Shown piece by piece: positions 7,515 to 15,810 of a stretch of DNA of 49,240 bases. Below the pieces are notes generated by a model, which did no database searches, was not told the DNA's origin, and saw only the letters and a program-made list of their open reading frames with translations. The translations under genes and the position numbers were made by a program. Source of the DNA: Candidatus Binatia bacterium (lineage in GTDB: Bacteria > Desulfobacterota > Binatia > Bin18); the NCBI GenBank assembly GCA_022824615.1, contig JAJDZM010000052.1, positions 1-49,240 of the forward strand, given 5' to 3'. Every line of letters starts with the position of its first letter. Position 1 is the stretch's first letter.

Positions 7515-9260
7515 TCAGGCCTGGATGCGCTTATCCAGCGCCGCGTTTTCTCGCCAGAGCGCCTGCGGGAGCCGGTCTCCAAACTGGTGGAAGAATTCGC
7601 GCTGACTCTCCGCGGCTTTTACCCAGCCGGGACGGTCCACGCTGAGGAGTTCGTCGAGCACGGCCGGCGGGACATCGATCCCGGTCGTATCAATGTCGTT
7701 GGTATGCGGCAGATAACCAATTTCGGTCTCGCGAGCTTCGGCCTCACCGTGCACCCGGGCAATGACCCAGCGCAGCGCCCGCAGGTTTTCTCCGAAGCCG
7801 GGCCAGAGGAATTTGCCCTCTTGATTTGTCCGGAACCAGTTCACCCGAAAAATTTTCGGTGGGTCGGCGAGCTTTTGGCCCATGTTGAGCCAGTGGCCGA
7901 AATAGTCGCCCATGTTGTAGCCACAGAAGGGCAGCATGGCCATGGGATCACGCCGGATTTTCCCGACTTTTCCGGTCGCCGCGGCCGTTGTCTCGGAGGC
8001 CATCGTCGTACCGAGCGACACCCCATGCTGCCAGTTGAAAGACTGACAGACAAGCGGAATCAAACCTGCACGCCGGCCGCCAAAGAGGAAGGCCGAGATC
8101 GGCACCCCTTGGGGCGATTCCCACTCTGAAGACATGACCGGACACTGGCGGGCTGGCGTCGTAAAACGGGAGTTGGGATGGGCGGCTTTCCCCTCGGACT
8201 GTGGCGTCCACGGCTTGCCCTGCCAGTCGATCGCCTCGGCCGGCGGTCCCCCGTCCAGGCCTTCCCAGTAGGGAGTGCCGTCCGGGGTGAGGGCAACATT
8301 CGTAAAGATGGAGTTCCGCGCAACAGTCGCCATAACGTTCGGATTGGTATGAGAGTTTGTTCCCGGCGCAACGCCAAAAAACCCGGCCTCGGGATTAATC
8401 GCCCACAGCCGTCCATCCGGTCCGGGATGCATCCAGGCAATATCGTCTCCCACCGTCCAGACTTTGTAGCCCTTCTGGCTCTCCGGTGGGATCAGCATGG
8501 CCAGATTCGTTTTGCCGCAGGCGCTGGGGAACGCGGCGGCAATATACGTGGTGCGACCGCTCGGCTCTTCGATGCCGATGATGAGCATATGCTCAGCCAG
8601 CCAGCCCTCTTCACGCGCCATATAGCTCCCCAGGCGCAGGGCGAAGCATTTTTTCCCAAGCAGGGCGTTCCCGCCGTAGCCGGAACCAACAGACCAGATC
8701 GTGCGGTCTTCAGGGTAGTGCATGATAAACCGACGGTCAGGGCTGAGGTCGCCAAGCGAATGGAGACCCTGGACATAATTCTCTGACGAACCCAGACGCT
8801 CAAGCGCAACCTTGCCCATGCGGGTCATGATGCGCATACTGGCAGCGACGTAGGGGCTATCCGTGATTTCGACGCCAACCTGACTGTAGGGCGACGTGAC
8901 GGGCCCCATGATATACGGCACGACGTACAGCGTGCGGTCTTTCATCGCTCCCTGAAAGAGCCCGCCGACTTTTTCCTTGGCTTCCGCTGGGGCCATCCAG
9001 TTATTATTCGGACCGGCGTCTTCTTTTTCCCGCGTACACACAAAGGTCAGGTGCTCGGTGCGCGCCACATCTCGGGGGTCACTGCGGTGTAAATAGCAGT
9101 TCGGATATTTCTCCTGATTTAACGCCGTCAGCGTCCCATCGTCGAGCATGCCCTCAATCAGGTGTTGATTTTCTTCTTCCGAGCCGTCACACCAGTGAAT
9201 ATTCTTTGGGCGGGTGAGCTGGGCCGTTTCTTCGACCCATTGTTCGAGTGGGGTTGGCAT
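7515..9260 (-). CDS. pckG: Phosphoenolpyruvate carboxykinase (GTP)
   Basis: A 581-residue GTP-dependent PEPCK, which interconverts oxaloacetate and phosphoenolpyruvate. Family signatures: the N-terminal NIHWCDGSEEE, the substrate loop GPVTSPYSQVGVEITDS, the kinase-1a P-loop with its reactive cysteine (AAFPSACGKTNLAML), the metal-binding VGDDIAWMHPGPDG, and the nucleotide clamp around FGGRRAGLIPLV. Length is slightly below the usual 600-620 residues. The ATG at 9260 has GGAGGAG upstream and the gene has its own strong promoter-like sequence at 9327-9355. It heads the minus-strand run toward the MFS gene. Confidence 0.96.
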   Translation of the reverse strand: MPTPLEQWVEETAQLTRPKNIHWCDGSEEENQHLIEGMLDDGTLTALNQEKYPNCYLHRSDPRDVARTEHLTFVCTREKEDAGPNNNWMAPAEAKEKVGGLFQGAMKDRTLYVVPYIMGPVTSPYSQVGVEITDSPYVAASMRIMTRMGKVALERLGSSENYVQGLHSLGDLSPDRRFIMHYPEDRTIWSVGSGYGGNALLGKKCFALRLGSYMAREEGWLAEHMLIIGIEEPSGRTTYIAAAFPSACGKTNLAMLIPPESQKGYKVWTVGDDIAWMHPGPDGRLWAINPEAGFFGVAPGTNSHTNPNVMATVARNSIFTNVALTPDGTPYWEGLDGGPPAEAIDWQGKPWTPQSEGKAAHPNSRFTTPARQCPVMSSEWESPQGVPISAFLFGGRRAGLIPLVCQSFNWQHGVSLGTTMASETTAAATGKVGKIRRDPMAMLPFCGYNMGDYFGHWLNMGQKLADPPKIFRVNWFRTNQEGKFLWPGFGENLRALRWVIARVHGEAEARETEIGYLPHTNDIDTTGIDVPPAVLDELLSVDRPGWVKAAESQREFFHQFGDRLPQALWRENAALDKRIQA

Positions 9261-9326
9261 AGTCGGGGTGGTCTCCTCCGGATAAGAGTGGATACTAATA
9301 CTGAGAACAAAAGACGATAAGTTTTC

Positions 9327-9355
9327 TTTATATCTAGCCCCAGGTGGAGCGTCAA
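9327..9355 (-). promoter_or_regulatory. Predicted sigma70-type promoter of pckG
   Basis: Minus strand: TTGACG (9355-9350), a spacer of exactly 17 nt, then TATAAA (9332-9327); each box matches consensus at five of six positions. It lies 67 nt upstream of the pckG start in a locally AT-rich patch of the otherwise gene-free 9261-9474 interval. The remainder of that interval shows no other clear signal. Confidence 0.6.
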
Positions 9356-9474
9356 TAATGCTTCTGGCTTAAAGAATAGACTTTTCGGGTAGTTCCGTCC
9401 AGTATTGGGAGGGAGGGGAGCCAGGTGGGGACACGCCGGTTCGTTTCCACCGAGCGGCCTATTGCCTCAGGCAG

Positions 9475-10959
9475 CTAGGCGTGACTCGCTTCTTCGGGTT
9501 TGCACAGTTTGAGAATCATCTCTTTCAGCCGGTCCGGATCGACCGGCTTCTTGAATAAGACGTCCTCCAATCCTTCCAGACGACTCCGTTTGATCACGTG
9601 GTCTTTGTCGTAAAAATAGGCCGTCATCAGGACAACGGGCAGTTGCGGGTAGCGCTCCTTGGCCTCCATGTAGAGGTCATACCCGTCCAGGTCAGGCATC
9701 ACCACGTCACTCAGCACCATGTGGAAGGGGTGTTGGTTGAGAAAGTTCTGATCAAGGATCTTCAGCGCCTCAATCCCGTTAGTCGCGACCTCAACACTAC
9801 AGCCGTCTTCGGTTAGCAAGTCACGCAACGAGTAACACACACCCAGGTCGTCATCGACCACCAGGAGCCGCAGGCCAGCCAGGGCCTGGGTTGCTGGCCG
9901 GGCACCAAGGGAATGTGGCGCTACCACTTCATCCCGCCCCAGGTCTGCCATCCGAGAACCGTGCAGGTACTCGGTCGTGTCATAGCGCTCGCCGTGGGCC
10001 ATATCGTCAATCCGCGCGACGCTCCCGCGGATCTTTGCCAGCTCACGCTGGATGGATTCTACCCGTTCCTCCTGGACAACGTATTCTTCGTCCGGAAAAC
10101 TCTGCGCCATGTGTTTGGTCAGAATATCCAGATTATTAAAGATGACCTCGAGCGGGTTATTGATCCGATGTCCGAGACCGACGGCTAATTCACCCAGCGT
10201 CGCCAACTGATCTCGCCGACGAATCTCCCGCAGATCTTTCAAAAAGCCAACTGAGCCAGCCTCGTTTCCCGCCTCATCATAAATAATGGAGCCGGAAATG
10301 GCGGCGGGGATATGCTCGCCGCTCTTTGTCACGAGCGTGGTCTCGAAATTCTTGACCTTGCCCTTCTCGCCGACCTCTTCGCTCCGCATGGCCTCCATGA
10401 CGCGGCGCGCCTCATCGATGTTCGGGTAGACAGAGGTCTGGACCCGCTTGCCGTGAATCTCTTGTGAGGTATAGCCGAGCGTCTGATGCGCCCCGTCGTT
10501 ATAAAAAATAATCTGGCCCCTATGGTCGAGCGCAATAACGATATCGAGGGAACTTTCCAGCAGTCGCTCGAAATATCCCGGCGGCAAACGGATCTCGCGC
10601 AGGTCGCGGTGAAAGCCGATCGAACCGATTTCGGCCCCATCTGCGTCGTAAATAATCGAGCCCGAGAACGAGATGGGGATATGCTCGCCACTCTTTGCCA
10701 CCAAGGCGGTTTCAAAATTCTTGAGCTTGCCCTTTTCCCCAATGTCCTCGCTGCGCATCGCCCCGAGCACCCGCCGGGCTTCTTCGAGGCTGGGATAGAG
10801 CATGACCCGTTTTCCTTGGACCTCCTCTCGGGTATAGCCCAGGGTCTTGCTCGCCCCGTCATTGTAGAAGATGATTTGTCCTCGATGATCGACGGCAATG
10901 ACAATGTCGAGAGAACTTTCGAGAAGCCGTTCAAAATACACAGAGGAAAGCTGGAACAT
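9475..10959 (-). CDS. PAS-PAS-H-box-receiver protein lacking a histidine-kinase ATPase domain
   Basis: A 494-residue soluble signalling protein. Two PAS domains (about residues 8-125 and 129-248) are near copies, both containing FERLLESSLDIVIA and HRGQIIFYNDGA, so they arose by recent tandem duplication. A HisKA-like helix follows (LATLGELAVGLGHRINNPLE, around 253-272), in which the usual His-Glu is His-Arg. No HATPase_c domain (N, G1, G2 boxes) exists; instead a helical linker leads to a response-regulator receiver domain (about 368-490) with DDD, the phospho-acceptor in LSDVVMPDLDGY, MTAY and a final KKPVD. It therefore cannot autophosphorylate and probably acts as a sensor/receiver partner of another kinase. 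Divergent from the lipoprotein gene. Confidence 0.85.
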   Translation of the reverse strand: MFQLSSVYFERLLESSLDIVIAVDHRGQIIFYNDGASKTLGYTREEVQGKRVMLYPSLEEARRVLGAMRSEDIGEKGKLKNFETALVAKSGEHIPISFSGSIIYDADGAEIGSIGFHRDLREIRLPPGYFERLLESSLDIVIALDHRGQIIFYNDGAHQTLGYTSQEIHGKRVQTSVYPNIDEARRVMEAMRSEEVGEKGKVKNFETTLVTKSGEHIPAAISGSIIYDEAGNEAGSVGFLKDLREIRRRDQLATLGELAVGLGHRINNPLEVIFNNLDILTKHMAQSFPDEEYVVQEERVESIQRELAKIRGSVARIDDMAHGERYDTTEYLHGSRMADLGRDEVVAPHSLGARPATQALAGLRLLVVDDDLGVCYSLRDLLTEDGCSVEVATNGIEALKILDQNFLNQHPFHMVLSDVVMPDLDGYDLYMEAKERYPQLPVVLMTAYFYDKDHVIKRSRLEGLEDVLFKKPVDPDRLKEMILKLCKPEEASHA

Positions 10960-10987
10960 GGAAGACCACTTACTTGTTCACTCTGCA

Positions 10988-10999
10988 CCGAGCGCTCGG
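10988..10999. promoter_or_regulatory. 12-bp perfect palindrome between divergent genes (possible operator)
   Basis: CCGAGCGCTCGG is a perfect palindrome in the 82-nt gap between the divergent PAS-receiver gene and the lipoprotein gene. Its central place between two starts would suit an operator, but a 12-bp palindrome in GC-rich DNA can be chance and no second copy was seen. Confidence 0.25.
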
Positions 11000-11041
11000 C
11001 ATCATCTGGAGAGCGATGCTCGGGGGTATTGTTTACATACT

Positions 11042-11503
11042 ATGTTAGGCCGCTGGTTTCCTAATCGTCAAGCCCGGCCCCCCGCCCGTCACTCCCTGGT
11101 TCGAGTCATTATCCTGCTGAGTCTTGTGCTGCCGTGTAGTCTGGGAGGCTGCTACTGGCTCAAGTACGAAAAACTCATGCGTACTCATATCCAACTCATG
11201 AGTGCGATGACCGACAAGATGAACCGGCTCTTGGAAGACAACGACCCGCTGACCCCAGCCATGATGAATGAGTTCTTGTATCCGCTCAAACGGGCGCGGG
11301 ACTTTTCCCGCATCGTGGCCCAGCGCTATGCCGACCAGCCCTCGCTCACCGCCTTTAACCGGCTCCTCGATCTGTATCAAAGCCTCGTCACGGAATTTGA
11401 CCGACTCCGCGTTCAGCCCGGCAGCCTTGTGCATTTCCGTTCCCAGACCCAGGCAGTCCGAGACCAGGCAGCGCGAGTCGAGGTACTCCTGGATTCCGAA
11501 TAA
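11042..11503 (+). CDS. Predicted lipoprotein, function unknown
   Basis: A 153-residue protein starting at the ATG at 11042. A basic N-terminus and hydrophobic stretch (SLVRVIILLSLVLPCSLGGC) end in a lipobox LGG-Cys, so it should be lipidated at that cysteine and anchored in the envelope. The mature part is mostly helical and polar, with EKLMRTHIQLMSAMTDKMNR and a long amphipathic helix to the end, and no recognisable enzymatic motif. The frame is open upstream of 11042 but the signal sequence decides the start. It converges with folK with only one base between the two stop codons. Confidence 0.7.
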   Translation: MLGRWFPNRQARPPARHSLVRVIILLSLVLPCSLGGCYWLKYEKLMRTHIQLMSAMTDKMNRLLEDNDPLTPAMMNEFLYPLKRARDFSRIVAQRYADQPSLTAFNRLLDLYQSLVTEFDRLRVQPGSLVHFRSQTQAVRDQAARVEVLLDSE

Positions 11504-11504
11504 G

Positions 11505-12002
11505 TCAGCCGTTTGAAAGAGGCAAACGCAGGACCTGTTTATCGTCCGCAAGGCCGGCCAGGAGTTCAGCCACAGTCGCACCGAGGAGGGGATGGACAAA
11601 CTGGGGCGCCAGTTCAGAGAGCGGTAAAAGCACGAACCGCCGTCGGTGCATTTCCGGATGCGGAATCTGCAACCGCTCTTCATGCACAATCTGCTTGTCA
11701 AAAAGTAAGATGTCGAGATCAATTGTGCGGGACGCCCATTTTTTTGTCCGTTTTCGTCCGAGTGCCAATTCGATTTTTTGCAGATGACCCAGGAGTTGCT
11801 GTGGGCTCAACGCGGTCTCCAACTCAACCACACCGTTGACATACCAGTTCTTCGCCTCCCCAATCGGCTCAGTCTCATACAATGAGGAGCAGCCCACAAT
11901 GGTCGTCTGGGGGAGGTCGGCCATCAGGTCGAGTGCCTTTTGATAATACGCCTGGCGGTTGCCGAGATTGGACCCGACGCCAATAAAAACCTGACTCTGC
12001 AT
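11505..12002 (-). CDS. folK: 2-amino-4-hydroxy-6-hydroxymethyldihydropteridine pyrophosphokinase (HPPK)
   Basis: A 165-residue cytoplasmic enzyme of folate synthesis that transfers pyrophosphate from ATP to 6-hydroxymethyl-dihydropterin. Clear motifs: VFIGVGSNLGNR at the N-terminus, SSLYETEPIG, the catalytic-loop region LGRKRTKKWASRTIDLDILL with the two magnesium-binding aspartates (DLD), and PHPEMHRRRFVLLPLSELAP. Length is typical. It lies 12 nt downstream of the lhgO-like gene, so the two are probably co-transcribed, an unusual pairing. Confidence 0.95.
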   Translation of the reverse strand: MQSQVFIGVGSNLGNRQAYYQKALDLMADLPQTTIVGCSSLYETEPIGEAKNWYVNGVVELETALSPQQLLGHLQKIELALGRKRTKKWASRTIDLDILLFDKQIVHEERLQIPHPEMHRRRFVLLPLSELAPQFVHPLLGATVAELLAGLADDKQVLRLPLSNG

Positions 12003-12014
12003 CCCCTGCCCCGG

Positions 12015-13229
12015 TTACGTCTTCCACGAAAACGCCTGCGCAGCTTGCTGCACAATCTGCTGCCCGATGGCGAGCGAAGCGGTTGCGCCCGGCGAGGGAG
12101 CGTTCAGCACATGGATGGCGTGCGGCGAACTGGTAATGACAAAATCGTCGACCAAAGCCCCATCGGCGGAAATCGCCTGGGCGCGCACCCCGCTGCCGCC
12201 CGGCAGTAGGTCCTCTGCCTGCAACTCGGGGAGCAGCCGCTGGAGCGCACGCAGAAACGCCGCTTTACTTAGAGAACGGTAGATTTCTCCAAGGCCGGTC
12301 TGCCAATATTTGCGCGCTATCGTCCGAAACCCGGAGAAACGCAGCGTTTCCCATAAGTCTTGAGGAATCAGATCAGCCCACTGATAGCCCTCTCGGGCAA
12401 AGGCCAGAACCGCATTCGGCCCAGCTTCCCGCTCCCCGGTCATAGTCCGGGTGAAATGGACACCTAAAAAAGGAAAGGCCGGATCCGGCACCGGATAGAT
12501 GAGATGATTCACCAGGGCGTGTTTGTCCGGGGCAAGGGTATAATACTCACCGCGGAACGGGACAATCTGCAATGCCGGCTCAGCCCCGGCCAGGCGTGCG
12601 ATCCGGTCACACTGAAGGCCGCCGCAGTTAATGACCGCCCGCGTCCGGATAACAGCGGTGGCCGTCTCTACCGCCAACTGGCCGTCGGTCGAGACAATGT
12701 TTTGTACCTGCTGCGCGCACTGAATCTCGCCGCCGGCTTCTTGCACCAGGGCGGCGTACTGCTCGGCCACCCGCACATAGTCAATAATCCCTGTTGCCGG
12801 GACGTACAGGGCTCGGAGACCTGCGGCGTGCGGTTCAATTTCCCGCAGCCGCTCGGGACCGATCATTTCCAGCCCCGCAACACCGTTGGCCGTCCCGCGC
12901 CGGTGGAGTTCCTCAAGCCGAGGGAGTTCGTCCGCCGAGGTTGCCACAACGACTTTCCCACAGCGTTCATAGGGGATATCGTGTTGATCGCAAAATTCGG
13001 TTAACAGCGTGCCGCCGCTCACACAGGTCCGGGCCTTGAGCGAGCCGGGTTTATAGTAAATACCCGAGTGAATAACCCCGCTGTTATGACCGGTTTGATG
13101 CGCGGCCAGGCGGGTCTCCTTTTCGAGGACTCCCAGTTTAACCCTGGGGTATTGGCGGGTAACGGTCAGGGCGGTGGCCAGTCCGAGGATTCCACCGCCA
13201 ATGATGATAAGGTCAAACTGGTCGGTCAT
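12015..13229 (-). CDS. lhgO: L-2-hydroxyglutarate oxidase/dehydrogenase
   Basis: A 404-residue FAD enzyme of the DAO family that oxidises L-2-hydroxyglutarate to 2-oxoglutarate and feeds electrons to the membrane. The dinucleotide-binding motif is LIIIGGGILGLATALTV, followed by KETRLAAHQTGHNSGVIHSG, the LhgO hallmark with the flavin-contacting histidine-rich loop, then YYKPGSLKARTCVSGG and a C-terminal GSGVRAQA. Full length for the family. Upstream of folK on the minus strand. Confidence 0.92.
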   Translation of the reverse strand: MTDQFDLIIIGGGILGLATALTVTRQYPRVKLGVLEKETRLAAHQTGHNSGVIHSGIYYKPGSLKARTCVSGGTLLTEFCDQHDIPYERCGKVVVATSADELPRLEELHRRGTANGVAGLEMIGPERLREIEPHAAGLRALYVPATGIIDYVRVAEQYAALVQEAGGEIQCAQQVQNIVSTDGQLAVETATAVIRTRAVINCGGLQCDRIARLAGAEPALQIVPFRGEYYTLAPDKHALVNHLIYPVPDPAFPFLGVHFTRTMTGEREAGPNAVLAFAREGYQWADLIPQDLWETLRFSGFRTIARKYWQTGLGEIYRSLSKAAFLRALQRLLPELQAEDLLPGGSGVRAQAISADGALVDDFVITSSPHAIHVLNAPSPGATASLAIGQQIVQQAAQAFSWKT

Positions 13230-13366
13230 ACTAACGTGCGCCTAGAAGAGCAATGCAGCAGTAGACTGCTCGGAATAATCCCCTACCGGACCAATACGGT
13301 AAGGCCTCCCATCTTTGTCGGTATGAGTGAACTTAGTCTTTAGGTTGGTCGCATCATAAAAGCCCT

Positions 13367-14251
13367 TCACTTCAATACATATTCCCACCCCTCGGCAGTC
13401 CGTCTCCGACCAGGGCGTTCTCTTGGATCACGTTCTGGTTCCATCGTCTCCTCTCGTAGGTCTTCCTCAAACAAAGGTTCTCCGGGGAGAGCTCTTTCGG
13501 GCTGCACCTCAACTTGAGTTTGTAACCGAGGGGTACTAGGGGTTGGTGTCACTCCTGACTCATCGTCCGTAGACCTAAACACAAACCAGAGCAACCCTCC
13601 AATGACCAGCCACACAAGGATAGCCTTCCATATTCCGCCGTTTGAACGCTCTTTTGAGAAGGTAGGGGTAGAGGATTCCCATGTATCGATTGTCGGGGGG
13701 ATACCTGTATCGCGAGTCACACGAGGGACTGGTTTGGTGTCTAACTTAGGGGTGGGCTTAGAGGCATGTTTCGGAGTGGGTGTGGACCTCACAGGCTGAA
13801 CACAATCTGGCTGGATCAGTTTCTTTCGCCCCTGTCGCCATGCCTCTGGCTCATACGCCCTCCCCTCCCACATCCCTCTCTTTGCTTGCTGGGCCTTGAG
13901 TTCTTGAGATTTATATCTATTGCTGTACCGCGTGTAGGCGACTGAGTGACCCTGCCCAACTAACCATTCGCCTATGTCCTCTCCACCACAAAAGACCGTA
14001 CCCAATACTCTATCGTGGCTGTACACGTTTCCATTTCCATCGCCAGCTTTAACAACAACCCATTTTCCTTCAACCTTTTTTTTCAAACACTCCTTGACAT
14101 ACTCTCCAGCATTGTACCATCTACCATGTTTGTCTTCTGCATACTGATTCCACTCAGGAGAGTCCACCGCCGCAAGTCGAATCTTACGTCCGTCTACTAC
14201 GAGGCCATCCGCATCGACTACACGAGCAATTCCTGAAAAGGTAAAATTCAT
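13367..14251 (-). CDS. Staphylococcal-nuclease-like (SNase/thermonuclease) protein with C-terminal membrane segment
   Basis: A 294-residue protein. Residues 1-125 form an SNase (OB-fold) domain: GIARVVDADGLVVDGRKIRL resembles the VxDGDT...xVRL start, with LAAVDSPEW as the metal-site Asp strand, DRVLGTVF as the catalytic-Arg strand and GHSVAY. The first motif reads Asp-Ala-Asp-Gly-Leu rather than Asp-Gly-Asp-Thr. A Thr/Pro/Lys-rich linker (about 150-215) leads to one membrane helix (ILVWLVIGGLLWFVF) and an acidic/basic tail ending in EGWEYVLK. There is no N-terminal signal. DNA from about 13340 to 14410 is visibly AT-richer than its surroundings, suggesting acquisition. Confidence 0.75.
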   Translation of the reverse strand: MNFTFSGIARVVDADGLVVDGRKIRLAAVDSPEWNQYAEDKHGRWYNAGEYVKECLKKKVEGKWVVVKAGDGNGNVYSHDRVLGTVFCGGEDIGEWLVGQGHSVAYTRYSNRYKSQELKAQQAKRGMWEGRAYEPEAWRQGRKKLIQPDCVQPVRSTPTPKHASKPTPKLDTKPVPRVTRDTGIPPTIDTWESSTPTFSKERSNGGIWKAILVWLVIGGLLWFVFRSTDDESGVTPTPSTPRLQTQVEVQPERALPGEPLFEEDLREETMEPERDPRERPGRRRTAEGWEYVLK

Positions 14252-14297
14252 GTTGTCTCTTAATTCCCTTTCATATCACAGGTGTAGTTCTTTCAAG

Positions 14298-14316
14298 AGG
14301 CTGACGCCATCAGCCT
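14298..14316. repeat. Hairpin in the divergent SNase/MATE intergenic region
   Basis: AGGCTGA and TCAGCCT form a perfect 7-bp inverted repeat around a 5-nt loop, within the 161-nt gap (14252-14412) between the divergent SNase-like and MATE genes. It could be an operator, or a remnant marking the edge of the AT-rich insert. Nothing else was recognised in the gap. Confidence 0.3.
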
Positions 14317-14412
14317 GCTGACGTCCCTCAGCGTCGTTCCATATCATCAAAACCCCTTCAAATACTCTTTCATCTGCCTATACAAAACACACGTGCACTG
14401 CAAACCACGCCT

Positions 14413-15810
14413 ATGTTTACTCCCACCCGAGCCGGGCTGAGCGAAATTCTGTACTTTGCCCTGCCGATTATTATGTCGATGGCCTCGTACACGCTGATCG
14501 GCTTTGTCGACACCTGGATGGTGGCCCAGGTCGGCACGGCTGAGGTGGCCGCGGCTATGCCGGCCGGCATTATCGCCTATACGCTCACCGCCCTGCCGCT
14601 GGGCATTACGCAGTGCGTCAGTACGTTCGCCGCCCAGGCCCTGGGGAAGGAGAAACTCGACGAAGGCGCAATAGTCGCCTGGCAGGGTCTGTATTTGAGT
14701 GGGGCGGTCGGTCTCGCACTCTTCGCGTTGTGGCCGGCCGCTCCCCACTTCTTTTCCCCGTTTGGACATGAGCCGGACATTATTGCGCTTGAAGTTGTCT
14801 ACTTCCGCATCCGGCTGTGGGGGATAGGTTTTTCGGTTGCCATCGGCGCGCTGAGTGGCTTCTTCTACGGGATGCACAGGCCCAAGGTCCCCCTGGTTGC
14901 TACGGTGATTGCCAATATCGCTAATGTCTGTTTCGCCTACACTTTGATCTTCGGCAAGTTTGGCGCGCCGGCCCTGGGTCTCAAGGGGGCGGCCCTGGCG
15001 ATGGTGTTCAGCTTTGTCGTCCAGTTCGCGGTGCTCTTTCGGGTCTTCCTCTCCCAGCCGTACGCGACCCAGTTTGCCACCCGGGCGGTCTGGAAGCCGA
15101 ACTTGGCGGCAGCCCGCCGGCTGCTGCACATTGGCCTGCCCGCCGGGACGCAGATGGCCATCGACGTCTTAGGCTGGGGCGTCTTGATTATTTTGATGGT
15201 TGGCCAGTTTGGCAAACAGCAACTGGCTGCCAGTAATATCGCCATTCAATACATGACGGTCTCATTCATGCCCGCGCTGGGACTCGGCCAGGCGCTGACC
15301 GCGCTGGTCGGACGCTATATTGGAGAGGGTAAGCTCGATCTTGCCGTTCAACGCACGTATGAAGCGTTCTTTCTGGCCATGTTGTATATGGCACTGATGG
15401 GCATGTGCTACGTCCTGTTCCGTTTCTCTTTCCTGAGTTTTTTCAGCCAGGACCCGGTCGTCATCCAGGTCGGCAGTACCTTGCTGATCTGCGCGGCCCT
15501 GCTGCAAGTTTTTGACAGCATGGGCATTACCTTTGCCGGCGCCCTGCGCGGGGCGGGGGATACGTACTGGATTGCCGGGCTGACGCTTACGCTTTTGGTG
15601 TGTGTCTTCACGCCGCTCAGCCTGGGTTCGGTGCTCTTGACCAACCTCGAATCCCTCGGACCGTGGCTGGCCGGCACCATTAACGTCTCTCTGTTTGGTT
15701 TGGGTTTGTGGTGGCGCTTCTCCCGAGGACGCTGGCGGGAGATTGATATTTTCGCTACGCGGCGTAAGAGGAGAGAGCGGACAGCCGCTTCCGTGCAGGT
15801 CGCAGACTGA
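14413..15810 (+). CDS. MATE-family multidrug/toxin efflux transporter
   Basis: A 465-residue membrane protein with 12 hydrophobic segments arranged in two similar halves, each opening with the MATE pattern (first half: LYFALPIIMSMASYTLIGFV then DTWMVAQVGTAEVAA; second half: LLHIGLPAGTQMAIDVLGW). Members export cationic drugs or metabolites using Na+ or H+ gradients. Substrate cannot be told. Its TGA overlaps the next gene's ATG by one base (TGATG), so the two are translationally coupled. A membrane exporter coupled to an N-demethylase-like enzyme suggests a shared amine substrate or product, but this is inference. Confidence 0.9.
   Translation: MFTPTRAGLSEILYFALPIIMSMASYTLIGFVDTWMVAQVGTAEVAAAMPAGIIAYTLTALPLGITQCVSTFAAQALGKEKLDEGAIVAWQGLYLSGAVGLALFALWPAAPHFFSPFGHEPDIIALEVVYFRIRLWGIGFSVAIGALSGFFYGMHRPKVPLVATVIANIANVCFAYTLIFGKFGAPALGLKGAALAMVFSFVVQFAVLFRVFLSQPYATQFATRAVWKPNLAAARRLLHIGLPAGTQMAIDVLGWGVLIILMVGQFGKQQLAASNIAIQYMTVSFMPALGLGQALTALVGRYIGEGKLDLAVQRTYEAFFLAMLYMALMGMCYVLFRFSFLSFFSQDPVVIQVGSTLLICAALLQVFDSMGITFAGALRGAGDTYWIAGLTLTLLVCVFTPLSLGSVLLTNLESLGPWLAGTINVSLFGLGLWWRFSRGRWREIDIFATRRKRRERTAASVQVAD

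Noticed and set aside
6870..8129. Plus-strand open frame of 419 codons
   Set aside because: Antisense to the adenosyltransferase gene and pckG; no recognisable protein.
9393..9445. Possible third copy of the 52-bp palindromic element (GGGGACACG near 9426)
   Set aside because: Arm spacing and left arm do not fit the 16-20-16 pattern; resemblance limited to a few bases.
10898..11041. Longer N-terminus for the lipoprotein
   Set aside because: It would overlap the divergent PAS gene and bury the signal peptide and lipobox inside the protein; ATG 11042 fits better.
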